Below are positions 33,009 through 45,900 of a stretch of 64,000 nucleotides of DNA, piece after piece (position 1 is the stretch's first letter; each line of letters starts with the position of its first letter). The DNA is from Aphrophora alni (lineage: Eukaryota; Arthropoda; Insecta; Hemiptera; Aphrophoridae), in assembly GCA_963513935.1 (NCBI GenBank), contig OY740768.1, positions 33,416,216 to 33,480,215 on the forward strand. The letters run 5' to 3'. Made by a program: the position numbers and the translations under genes. The notes below the pieces were generated by a model. The model saw only the letters and a list, made by a program, of their open reading frames with translations, was not told where the DNA came from and searched no databases.

Positions 33009-33824
33009 GTAAGAAGAACATATTTAAGATGTAAGTGTTTATTATTAAAATAAGTATATAAGTGTAGTAATTTTAGTGAATTTCAATTTATTTCTTATGT
33101 ATTAAATTGAAAATACAACTTGAAAAAAATATGCAAATTATTTATAATTTTTTTTTTGTAATTATAGTACAATTTTCTAACTTATTCATAAAAAAGTAAT
33201 AGTTTATTATAGTCACTGGTAACATTTTAAAAACGTGATAATTATGTTTAATGTGTAAAAATAACATGGGTAAACTATATAAGTTAAAACGTTATTAAAA
33301 ATGTATGATACATACTATGAAAAATATCAAAATATGTTCTTATAAATAGAGTAGGCTAATTATTTTACTAACCTACTGATTATTAAATAATAACAAGCCT
33401 TGCGTGATGATTTTTAATCGTAAGAGTAATAGTGCAAGATTTTTTAAAATTATTCTATTAGGAAAGAATGTATAAGTAATTTTCTATGATTAATTGCAAA
33501 CTATGAAAAAAAAATATTTAGATTAAGCCCTTATAACATATTATATATGTTAAATGCAGCTTCCTATAGAGATCATCAGTATATTATTGTAGTAATTTAA
33601 TATACACATACTCTTACTATATTATGTTATAACAATGGCTACCATTTAGTAGTCCGTTCAGATATAAATTTAACTATATTTTAATACCATTTACGAACAA
33701 TACGATCCTATATTTTCATTATTACTTGTTTTACTTTACCAATAAACTTGTTTTATTTTTGTGCTGGCGTTTCATCCTTTGCTTTTTCCTATTTTTAAAT
33801 TTATTTAAATATGTTTATTCATAG

Positions 33825-33930
33825 AAAATGAATCCAACACTTACAAGGGAAAGTAGAGCCAAGAAAATTTTGGATATGGCGTTGGCTTCTGATGAAAAAG
33901 GTGCTAAAAGAAAAATACCAATCAAAAAAG
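33825..33930 (+). CDS. Recombinase gene, first coding exon
   Basis: The acceptor is ATAG and the exon begins AAA-ATG. The frame reads MNPTLTRESRAKKILDMALA and continues to a lysine-rich end, leaving one base (phase 1) before donor GTGAGT. The start context AAAATGA suits insect genes. The reading frame is also open from the acceptor itself, so an upstream coding exon of phase 0 could join here. Confidence 0.75.
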
Positions 33931-36900
33931 GTGAGTTTAGAATATTAGTTATAAACTGTTTAATTTTGAGATGAAGAATCAGTAAATAATTTTATCCAGG
34001 AAATTTAGTTTACACACTAATTCCATTAAAAAAAGATTATAAAATATTACAACTCGTTAAGTAAAGTTTTGTTTAATAATACAAGCCTGACGGAAGGATG
34101 TACTATATTTATTTATGTGAAATTAAAATAAGAATTCAAATTTTTTTATTATTTCTTTTTATTTATAATTTTATAAATACTAACGAAAACTCGTTTTGAG
34201 CCACCGAAAATATGAATAAGGAAATGTTATTTTTAAGTTAGACTGAATTTAAATGTAATTTTAAAAAGCTGAAGAGTCAAACATCCATATATTGTTACTT
34301 AACAAACATTCATGATAACAATAAAATGATGACTACAAAATATTTTAAAATACAAACTAACGTAAAGCATATAAGGTGCTAGTTGTCAGATATTCCGGCA
34401 GTCTGAAAGATATTTAGGAAACAGCATCCCCAGAATTTAGGGTTATTTATAAAATTTGGTAATTAGTATGTATTCTACTAATAATATTATTTTGATTAAA
34501 ACATTGTAAATGTACAATTCTCATAGTGAGATATTCCTTTATGGTTTTTACTGTATTTCATAACTGGAAACTAATTACATATCACAAAATATAAATACAG
34601 TAATCTAAAAAAATTTAGGTTTTGTAATTTAAAGAATAAATGTAACAATACAATTATCAGAATTAAATATTATGTCAAAAAACATATTACATTTGTATTT
34701 AAGAGTAGGCTATGTGTGTAGTACACATTTTATTACAGTACACAAGAAATAATAAAAAAAAATACATTTTTTAATTTACATTTACTTTATTTTATTCAAT
34801 GTTATTAAAGTTTCAATTATGTATTTAGAATGCTTGATAAATAATTGTGATGTATTTATTATTGTGTTACAATCTATCTTTTAGATTCTGATGCAGAGTC
34901 TCAAAGAATTTCAAAGTCTGTTGTAAATGTTGGATCCACATCTGTAAATAATGCTTTACCTGATTATGTTAATCTACCATGGGATGAACTAGAAGGTATT
35001 TTGCAATCAAATTGGACAGCAGTAAAGGTAACTTTAAAAATACCATTCTCAATAATTATTAGGCTACTTAACTAAAAATATTATTCCGTAAATTAAATTT
35101 GTGATAGTAATTTAACTTCTATTATTTAAAATACGAAGATTTTCTTCTAAGATTAGTACGTTATGTCATTATGTATTAAAAATTTTAAAATAAATAGAAT
35201 GGAATGTTTACTGATTCCAATTCAAAAAGTTAATATTACTTTATATTTTACCAATAACGTATATGGAAAAGCAATCTTATTAAGATATCACCATTGTACA
35301 GTATAAAATACAAATTGTGTAATAATTATTATTTTAGTAATTGCGAAATCAATTGCAATATTTGAGTGTTTAATAAACTGTGATCAATTTAATCCTAAAA
35401 TGTACTTTTATTGTAGGAAACTATTCGTGCCAGAAAGAAATTATTTCTTCCAACAGATTTACCCCTACGCTCACCTCAACAAACACAGAATTCAACTGAA
35501 ACAGAATTCAATTTATTAGAAGACATTTACAGTAACGAACTACCTACATCATTTGAGAAAAATGTAAGTTCACAATTTTACTAATAATCGGATTTATTTA
35601 TAATTATATTATTTTACATAAACGATAACTCGTACATTTTACAAACGAAACAACCAGAAGCCTGCTTCAAAACGTGTTTTTATCTGTACAACATACTATT
35701 ATCATAATGAGATCAAGAAGCTGTTTTTAAATGTTTTAATTTTCATAAAAAATATATTTTTAAATATCAATAACAATATATTCAGAATCATATGTGTGAT
35801 ATATTATTATAATATTTTCTTGTGCCATTTATACTTTAATATTTAAAAATAAAAAATAGAAAATATATCAACAACGATTTTTGGGAGAAAATCTTATTAT
35901 TTGGAATGTGGTATGTAAATCTAACGTTCAATGCCCATTACCACTTTGAATAGTTAAATATTCTAGAAACATATATTGTTATATGTAGGTAATGTAACTA
36001 ATGTTATATCATATTTTGTCCATGAAGGAATCTTCCCGAGAGAAGAGGGAATGTTTTACACTGACATCTTCACAAACTACATGTATAAACTCTACTGAGG
36101 GCTGTATTGAAATTCCAAGTTTAGAGTCTGTTCAAGAAGTGTGTATTATTGCTCCTCCATTCTCCTCCAATGAAAATGTAAGTGATTATTTTGATTTTAT
36201 AAATAGGCTATGTACAAATATAATGTTTGTATACGTAAAATATTTTACATGTTGCCTATATGCGCTAATTTTTTAAATAACATAAACTCATTTGTTTGAC
36301 TGAAAATATGATTTAAAAGTTGAAAACACAAAATAAAATAAAAACCTCTTTTAAGCCTAATAAATAAGTTCAGTTTAAACTATCAATAAGAGTAGTGCTT
36401 TTCTTGAAATGGTAGATCTAAAAAAGTGCAAACAATTCCTTTAAAATTATATTTTAAAACTTATAAATGTAACTGTTCTCTAAATTATATGTCTTGTTAA
36501 TAAAAGATATCAATAATTGAAATAAAATATACCTTTTAATGTTCCGTCGAAAATGAATATCTTTGAAAAAGACAACATTAACAGAACACTTCCTCTTTAT
36601 TTTACATCTTGCTTATCTCATTTACCTGTGACCGTAAATTAAAAAAATATATGTACTTCCTTTTCTTTTTACACTATGTACTTAAAAAAAAAATACAAAC
36701 CAACAAATTACTAGATAATCATCAGATATTAAAGGGGTAATTTTCAGAAATGTTAACATGCAATTCAAAAAGAAAACCTTAAGCTAAACTAAGACTTTCC
36801 CAATTTAATTGAAGTAAAGATTAATTTTTATTAATTTAGCAAAGATATAAATGTATTTATCGTTATTAGAGCAAAATAAATTGTACTTGTAAATATTGTA

Positions 36901-39900
36901 TTAGATTAAATGATTTCGAGATATTAAAAAGATCAAATATTTTAAAACGCGCATTTTGATACGTTTTCTTACCAAATTAAATATTTTGAAGACTATACAA
37001 CAATATTGTTAATTAATGTTATCTAAATGTGGGCGTCTTATCAAAATCCGTTCTGACGTATAGGCTCTTGTTTTAATACACAAATCGACAAGTAGACGCC
37101 AAACGAAGCTTATATGTTCTTTGAAACAGTGTATATAGTTGGACCAACTAAATTGATTACTATCAAAAAATACATACTTTACAGTAGCATATAAACCAAT
37201 GTTAAATAATATCGAAATTTCCAGTAAATTGTTTAGCATAACTTTATTTTGATAAAAAATAAACCAAGTTCTCATTATTTGTTGTGTTTTGTATCTTTAT
37301 TAATGTCAGTCTTCCGTTAGTCATTTATGAGTATTTTACAACCCAAATTAATTGAACAAATCAAATTCGATTTGTGGCAACATTTTGGCCATATCTTAAT
37401 TATTTTTCGATTCCTCAAAGTTTATATACCAAAACTCAAACGAATTTCATACAAAATTTGTTAAATTGTAGCCTCAAAGCACTCAAACAAAACTAATTGT
37501 TTGTCATTGCCCCTAAAATACTACTTCTCTAGTTGATATTAAAAAACAAAAAATGTGCCATACAACTTTTAATAAAAAGGATGAAAAATAAGCTTCACAA
37601 GTTGTTTGTAAAATGTGAACATTTTCTAGAGTAATTAACTTGAAACTGTTTGTCAAATCTAAAGTAAATGTGTATGTTTTAACGCACATATGTCTAAATG
37701 TGTGTTTGTTTTAAATACTCTCCAGAAAAATTGTGTTGATTTGTAATTTGAAATTTTGTTTCAGAATTTTAAAAACAAAACTCCACCATCAACACCAAGA
37801 CATATACGAAGTTATAACGAAGATACACTGAAAACACATTGCCTGGATAAAGAGTTTCTTATTAGCTTGAGTCCGGCCGAAATTGAATGTTTACCTGATC
37901 TGGCTTTACCTAAAAGAATTGTAAGTTAGTTTAATCTGATTTTTAGTTTTAGTTAATTTTATTATAAATTATTAATAATGTAAGCCATTCAGAATATCAT
38001 TAATATTACAAAGTACAATAAAGCTCGACTACACCTCCCAGACAGTCACTTCATGTTTACCAAATTATATAAATGAAATGTGTTGAAAAATGTGTTTTTA
38101 TTGTAGTTTTGGTTTATTTTAGATATTTTCAATCGACGTTAAAGACTTTAATGTGTAGGTACTGTATTTTTCGATTCTTACTTCCATGTCTAAATAGACT
38201 GTAGGCGTGATAGTCAGGACCAATAATTTTGTTTAATTATTTTTTTATTTATTAATATATAAAAATAAAAATTTGGGATTAGTTGTATTAAGACAAATAT
38301 AATTTATCAAATAACTATTTATAAGAAATGATAATACATTTTTTAAATGCTTCAAAATACTAAAGAAGTATTCCTTCACTTCTTCTGTATACTTTGTTTT
38401 TTATATTAATTTATAATTAATGGTATAGACTTTTAAAGTTTGAAAATTTTCAAATTTATCTTCAGAAGAGTTCCTCTTTTTCACTTAACAACTATTTTAT
38501 CTTGAACGGTTTGAGATAGTAGTTCGAACGGATTGACAATACAATTTTCAAATTATCAACCAATAGTTAGTTATGAAAATGTCTGTGTTTATAGGAATGA
38601 CGAAAAAAAATTAAACTAACCTGAACATCAAATCTTGAATAGTTATCTATAAAATAATTGTTTTATGAAAATCCCATTCAGTTTTTGTTTCAGAAACGTT
38701 CTATTTTTCACTTAACATCTACTATTTCTTGAACGGTTTGAGATATCTCACATAATAAATCTTTATTATGTTCAAAACATTCACGTGGATAACTTCTGTG
38801 ATTTTTGAATCAATATGTTTGTATATAGTCGAGATATGAACTTAGACTGAAGTGGAAAATATTCAAGTTTTAGTTTATGAAAATATCTGTGTGTATAGGA
38901 AATTATGAACAAATAAGAATATCCTGAACATCGTATCTTGAATAGTTTTCGAGAAAATAAATATTTTATGAAAATCTACACTATTTTTGGCTTCGGAAAA
39001 GTTTTTTTTTCAGTAACAACTAACTATTTTCTTTTGAACGGTTTGAGATATCTTAAAGAATGGAACTATGTTATGTTCACAACATTCGCTTCGATAACAC
39101 CAAAATACCATTTGTGCTAATTTCATACTCTATCGATCAAAAATCAAAACTCCCTTATAATAGGCCTAGTTTGTTTTGAACCGTTTTCCTTTGAATTAAA
39201 TCAACATATTAAGTAGTGGCTACCGTTTTATAAAACGGTAATTCACGCCATGGTGAAGTAAAAGCTTGTTGAGCCAGGTCGGGCGGCCGGGCTGGTGTTG
39301 GTGAGTGTGCGTGCGTGAGTGGGACTGGGGCAGGTAGAAACCCTTCGCCTTTGTGAGAGTGAACAAAGTATAAGCTCCCACAAACTAAGAAACAAAACAT
39401 TGTATTGTAAAGTATAATTGTTAAACATATGAGAGTTTTGATGGTAAGACTTTTAAAATTATCGTCATATTTTACTATAGCACAATAAATATTCCTTGAC
39501 TGAAAGATGTCATGTAACATTTATGCTTCAATGGGTACAAGCTAGAAGCCAGCCCGTATACAATAATAACTGCTGCTCCTTTTTGCCTATTGTCCTGCCA
39601 TCAAACAAATGAACAAATAAGTATTAGTTTTCTGGGAATAACTATATTTTACTTGAGAGCTTAAATGAAAGAAACCTTTCCTAGAAACAGTATTTATAAA
39701 GTTAAGTTTCAATAACTTCAAGAACACCGACAATTACATATTATAGTGAAATGGTTTTTGACACTTTTAAAAATTTGGTAGCATGCCACAAAAATGGCGG
39801 ATGGTTTGAACAATAGGCTAGTGTTCGTTTAGTCACTGTCTATAGACTTTCCATATTAAACCTATTACAATGATTATGGCACAGATGTTGTTAATGATAC

Positions 39901-42900
39901 AAATAGTTTTATAAAATGAGAAAAAAGCTTTAGCTTGTTTCGTCTTGACATTCTGCATCCAATAATACTACTATTTAGAAGAATATGCTATAGTGTTCTC
40001 AATTTCAGTCAAACGTAATTCAAACTTGGACTACAAACCAACATTATGACCACAAAAAAGAGCCAACACAATATCCAGTTCGATATTGTTAGAACTGTGC
40101 TTGTATATATTTTTATAGAAAATCGAAGGAAAATAAGAATGAGACGAAGTAAAACTCCCTATATCTAATTGGTTTTTAGATAAAAATAATATAGTAAAAA
40201 CGCCTGTTTACTATAAATCGTAAACAGTTAAAGACAATCGTGATCAAAAAGCATTCCATTTAGAATTGTTCCTATTGTTTTGTTAATTTCAATGAGAAAT
40301 ATTAATAAACATCTGAGATAATGAGTTAGACGGTAAAGAAAAATGTTTTAGTTTTAACATGGTTTAAAATTTCTTCAATATCTGGAGGAAAAATATAACC
40401 AGCATCTTCATATTATATACAGTGGATCATAACAATCATAGGGAAATTCTGTACAAATTTCAATTGAATCGATTAAAGGTTTCAGATTTTACAATTGATA
40501 AGGCTGTGGCTGATCATGTATGTAAACTTTAACAACAACCTAGATTTTTTTATGAAAAAGATTTTTTAACATAGTCTTAACCTAACGTATGATTTGATTT
40601 TTACGAAATAAAACATAGGAATAACAACAATATATGAACGTATTCACTAACACTGAAAGCAACACTTCATAACATACAATTTTAACGAATTTAGTTAGTT
40701 TTGTTAAACAATGAGGCATAGATAGGCCTATAAAGTCAATCCATTTTATTCAGATTAACATGTTCGCTACCGAACGGCGCAAAAATGCGCTGGCCATTGC
40801 GTTCTCATAGACTGGCCGTAAAATCATGGAATGGCCATAGGATAACATTTTAGGGATAACAATTATGTGTTTGTCTTAAATTAATCTGCCTTTAAAGTGT
40901 TATACCTAAATGTTTTTTTTTTAGATAAAACTTAATAAAAACAGTTTATATATTTATAGTATAATGCAATTTTGTTCTTAGTCATTCAGTTATACATCCA
41001 AAGTCATACATAATATCTATAGGCTCTATTTATATTGCAATAAATTAAGGTAATATAATAATAATCAATGATAATAATAACACATTATGATTATCATTTG
41101 ATGTGTGACAGTTTAACTTTCCCTCTGCGTTTCAGAGCTCTTTTTATTATTAAATAACTCGTGTTGCAGGCTTGCCGGATGCCTCAATAAAAGTTTTGGT
41201 CTGTTAGACCTTTGTCACATTAAAATAATATTTTTAAGTTGTTTTAATTTTTTAAATATTTTTTTCACAAATCTTTACAGTTCAATGTAGGCCTACATTT
41301 TTCCTTAGTCATTTAATTATACATCAAAAGTTATTTAAAATATTCACAGTGTTACTTAAGTTTGTCTTAATCGTGGACTTTGGAGGAAGCTCCTCGGCCA
41401 TGATTTCGCCTTATTCGCTGTTGCTCTCTGTGTCTTCCGAATCACTTGAGTTTTCGAAGCTCACAACAATGCGGTTTTTATCAGTGAAACTGTCGACAGC
41501 GTAGTCTAATTCCCACAATGAATCCTTCAGTTTCCTTAAATGTTCAACAAAGCTCTTCCATGTTTCGAGTAACAGGACTGATATGTTATTATTTGACTTT
41601 ACTACGACATAAATAATTCAAATTGTCTTTATTTTTTGTTGGCAAATAAACAAACAACGGGTTTTTTTATAATAACTGTTTCATTGTTTCAAACAACATA
41701 CCGTAATCCCCCTTTTCACCTCAAAGGACCCAAATGTATATTTTCACGAAATACTCAACATTGGTCTCTAAACCTTCTGTATATACTTCATAAGTTTATT
41801 TTAGAGTTTAAAGTTGGCCCATTGACATGAGGCAAACACTGGTTTCTTTGTCTAATGATGATGATGGCAATAGTGTAATCTATTTTTACAAATCAAGCAT
41901 ATTTTTTAAATTTTGATTTTCAAGTGGGGTATTCGGCGAGGCGTATCTAATGAGCATTAGTTGGCCACTCCACACTTCTATTCAACCCTTGGCTCTCCGG
42001 CTAGGTAGGCTAGCGTCAACTAAGCATGCGACGGCGCTTTAGATGTCATACATAAACAAACAAATATTGGCATCACTGAGCAAGTTAATTTCATTCAACT
42101 GAGAGTTGAAATAAAAATAAAAGAATCCTTTCTTGGAAACACTAATGTTAAGTTGTCAATAGCTTCAAGGGTACCGACATTTACAACATTGATATATTGT
42201 TTAACGGCAACTTTAACACTTTTAGAAACTTTTTGACAGGGTTTAAAATATGTCTATTGTTTGCAGTCGGTCTGCAGTCGGTCTGCAGTCGGTTGTACCT
42301 ATTTTAACTTCCAGAGAAATGTCCTATTTGGTAAGTATGGGCGGATGTTGATTTGCATTGTACTGTTTTTTTATATTACAATTGCAATCAATGTGAAACT
42401 AAGGAACGACCGGTAAAAAGAAAATGGTGGCAAATCTTCAACTTATCATTTCTCATTTTATTTTGTTAAAACTAATTTTACAATTTATTAGAATTAAAAT
42501 CTTTGATTTTCATTACAAATCAACTACTAAATTGCATATAAGATTGCATATACATAACCCTAAAAAGAAAACTGGAAAAAATTCTCAACTTTTCATTTTT
42601 CAAAATATTGTTATCATAGTAATTTTCCATTTAGATTTTAGGTCACTGATTGCGAATGGACAACTAATTGGTACATAAGACTTGTAGTTAACGATAAAAA
42701 CATGGCTTCAAACCTTTATTTTTTCATTTCTGAATCGATGTTTATACAATTCCTTATATATATAGAATTTAGGTCTTTGATTACGAATTAACTGCTGAGT
42801 TGTATGTTAAGTCTTATAAATAATCACAATTTCACAAAATCGGAAAAACTTTAACTTTTCATTTCATAATCGGTTTTGATGAAACTCATTTTCCATTAAA

Positions 42901-45900
42901 TTTTAAGTTGCTGAGATTGTATTAACTACTAAATTGGATATAAGACATATATAACTCTAAAAAAAAAAAAAAAATTTAAAATGGCGACAAATCTTCATCT
43001 TTTCATATCTCTATAAATTTTTATCAAATTTATTTTTTACTTAGAATTTAGGTCGCAGATTACGAATTAGTTTTTGGTAAAAATCTCTCATCATTGAGAA
43101 ATAAATATTGTTAATGTTGACATTAACATTGACAATATTTATGAACTGTGGAGTCCCAAGAACGAATTTGGAATTGGTATGATCTCATCTAACTTATCTA
43201 ACTTCTAAATGGTCCCAAAACCAAAAAACTTCAAAAGTTGAAGAATAATTAAAATTATCACATTTGTATAAACAAAATAAAATATCTATTTCTGAGTTAA
43301 GTTAGGGAGAGGAGGGGGCTACAGGCCTCTACTCTCAGTAATTCTCTGTGTAACATTTCTTAACATGGAAAATGTGTTAATATGTCGGAAGTTTAATATT
43401 CGTTATTTATGAATGAATTCTTGGCTTTTATGTAGTACAAACAAACGTAATTATATAAATTTAAACATATAATAATTCAGAAGCGAAATAAGCGTATAAA
43501 AAGAAATTGACATTTTACCTTGTGATAAATCCAGAACAACATTAATTATACTCTGCCTGTGTGTTTTATATATGAATCCATCAACTAAATACCATGTTGA
43601 TTGTTAATTAATAACAACATTAAATTTTTATTAATTTTAACTTTAGATTTTAATAATCTAAGCGCTGTTATTTCGTTAAGGTATAATTGACAGAAAAAAA
43701 AAAAAAAAAAAAAAAAAAAGATTTGAAGATTCGGTAGACTACTATTTTGTTTTATAGAGGCATCTTTAAATTTTACATACAATTTTGTAGTTAATTCTTA
43801 ATCAGTAAAATAAATCTAAATGAAAAGGGAGTTTGATCATATCGATTGATAAATAAAAATTTGAAGATTTGCAAGCTTTTTGTTTTATAGAGGCATCCTT
43901 AAGTCTTATATACAATTTAATATTTAATTCTTAATCAGCTAAATAAATCTAAATGGAAAATGAGTTTGATTAAAATCGTTTTAAAAATTGTGAATTGAAG
44001 ATTTGCAACCATTTATTTTCGCGTGATCTATAACTTTTATGTATAATTTAATTATTAATTTTAAATCAGAAACCTAAAATGTAAATGGACAATAGGTTTA
44101 ATCAAAATCAATTGAAAATGAAGATTTCATGATTTGCCGCCATTTTTGAGGTCATCTACAAGTCCACATACGATTAATTATCAATCAGTGACAATGGTTT
44201 TGGGGTTAAATTTTTTTCCTTTATTATTATATATATAAATGAAAATAGAATACAACGCAGCCATAGTACCATGTTTAGGAGGCATTTACGATAATCACAT
44301 AACATGAAACTTAAATCAAAATACTATAAGAAACTATTTTTAATATATTATGTCTTGTTATATCTAAACTATCCCGTTCATTTGGTTTATTATATAGTTT
44401 CTTATTTATAGTTTTATTTATGTGTATCACTTTTTTCAGGTTACTGAGTCACCATTTCCGGACCCGATAGTTATCGTTGTACCCGCCGATAGCGAAAAGA
44501 ATGTAACAGACAACAAAGGAAAAGGCAAACGACGATATGACCGTAAAAATTATTGCATTTACTGTGAATGTCTGGTTTTGAATTTTAGGAGACACATGTT
44601 AAGACGACATAAAAACGAACAACCTATTGCTAAGTATCTAGCAATGTTTGAGACATGTTCTGAAAACAGCAAATGCATGAGAGGCCAGATTTTAGAAGAG
44701 TTACGAAATAAAGGTAATTTCATTTATAATCGAAAAGTATTGAAGGAGTCACATGGAAATGATCTTACTGAACAATTGATCCCTGTAAAACGTTCTGGCA
44801 TCAATACAACAAAATCTTTTGATGATTACGTTACATGTGTATCTTGTCAGGCTTTGCTATCTAAAAAATCGTTTTATAAGCATGCTCCTAAATGTGCTGT
44901 TAATAAGACAACAACTGTTAAGGAGCAAAATGATGACTGTGACAGTGACGACTCATGTTTGGAAAGGCCAAGGAAATGTCCAAATTTTGTAAAAAAATAT
45001 GGGATTTTGACTTATCCTGACTATCCTGAATTAACTAAATTAATGAAGGAAAAGATTTTTCCTCTTTTAAATAAAGATGATGTTGGTAAAGCTGCCTTAG
45101 GTGATTCATTAATCCTTCAGTTAACAAGTGATTTCTTGTCAAATCATAATAACAGAAAAAACTTTTACAGTATTACAAGGAAAATGCGTGATGGTGCAAA
45201 ACTTCTACTTACCATTAAACAAAAAGACTCTGAGATACTGCAGTTTGAGGACTGTTTTAAACCATCTAAAATTAACATAGTCCTACAATCCGTAAAAGAA
45301 ATGTGTGGATGCGAAGAAGATGGAAATGTAAGAGTCATTGGAATGCCAGCCAGATTAGCGTGGATTATAAATGAGAGTTGTGCCAGAATTTTAGACAATG
45401 TAATAACTAGTGACGCTTACACAGACGAGCAAAAAGAGATACAAAAACGTGAAGTAATGGATTTTAAATCAGTAGTAAATCGGAGGTGGAGATATATAGT
45501 TTCCACAAATGCGGAAGTATCAAGAAAAAGGAAGAAACTCTTAAAACCTGTAGTGATGCCGGAAAATAGTGACATAAAAAAATTCGCAGGGTTTATTAAG
45601 GAATTAGAAATAAAAATGTATGAAGAGCTGAAAAGCAAAATTTCGGTCACTAATTATGAAGCGTTGTGTGAGGCTACAATAGCTCACATCATAACGTTGT
45701 GCAGAAGAAGGCCTGCAGAAGCAGCAAGTGCTGAACTATCTTACTATATCAATAGAAATAAAGATAATTATGTTTCTTCAGAAGTAGTAGGGACATTAAG
45801 TTCAGAAGAAAAAGTTGCCATGGCAAATTTAGACATGTTCATTGTTCCAGGGAAGAATGAACGCCACGTACCTGTACTGTTAACAGAACAAATGAAAAAG

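Larger units (their letters stand above)
37921..44439 (+). other. Last intron of the recombinase gene (6.5 kb), full of repeats
   Basis: It is much longer than the other introns in the coding region, which are about 0.4-1.6 kb. It holds the 38.46-39.1 kb tandem repeat, a GC-rich patch at 39.27 kb, a minus-strand coding-like fragment at 41.4 kb and the 42.4-44.15 kb foldback element. The excess length is explained by these insertions. Confidence 0.6.
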
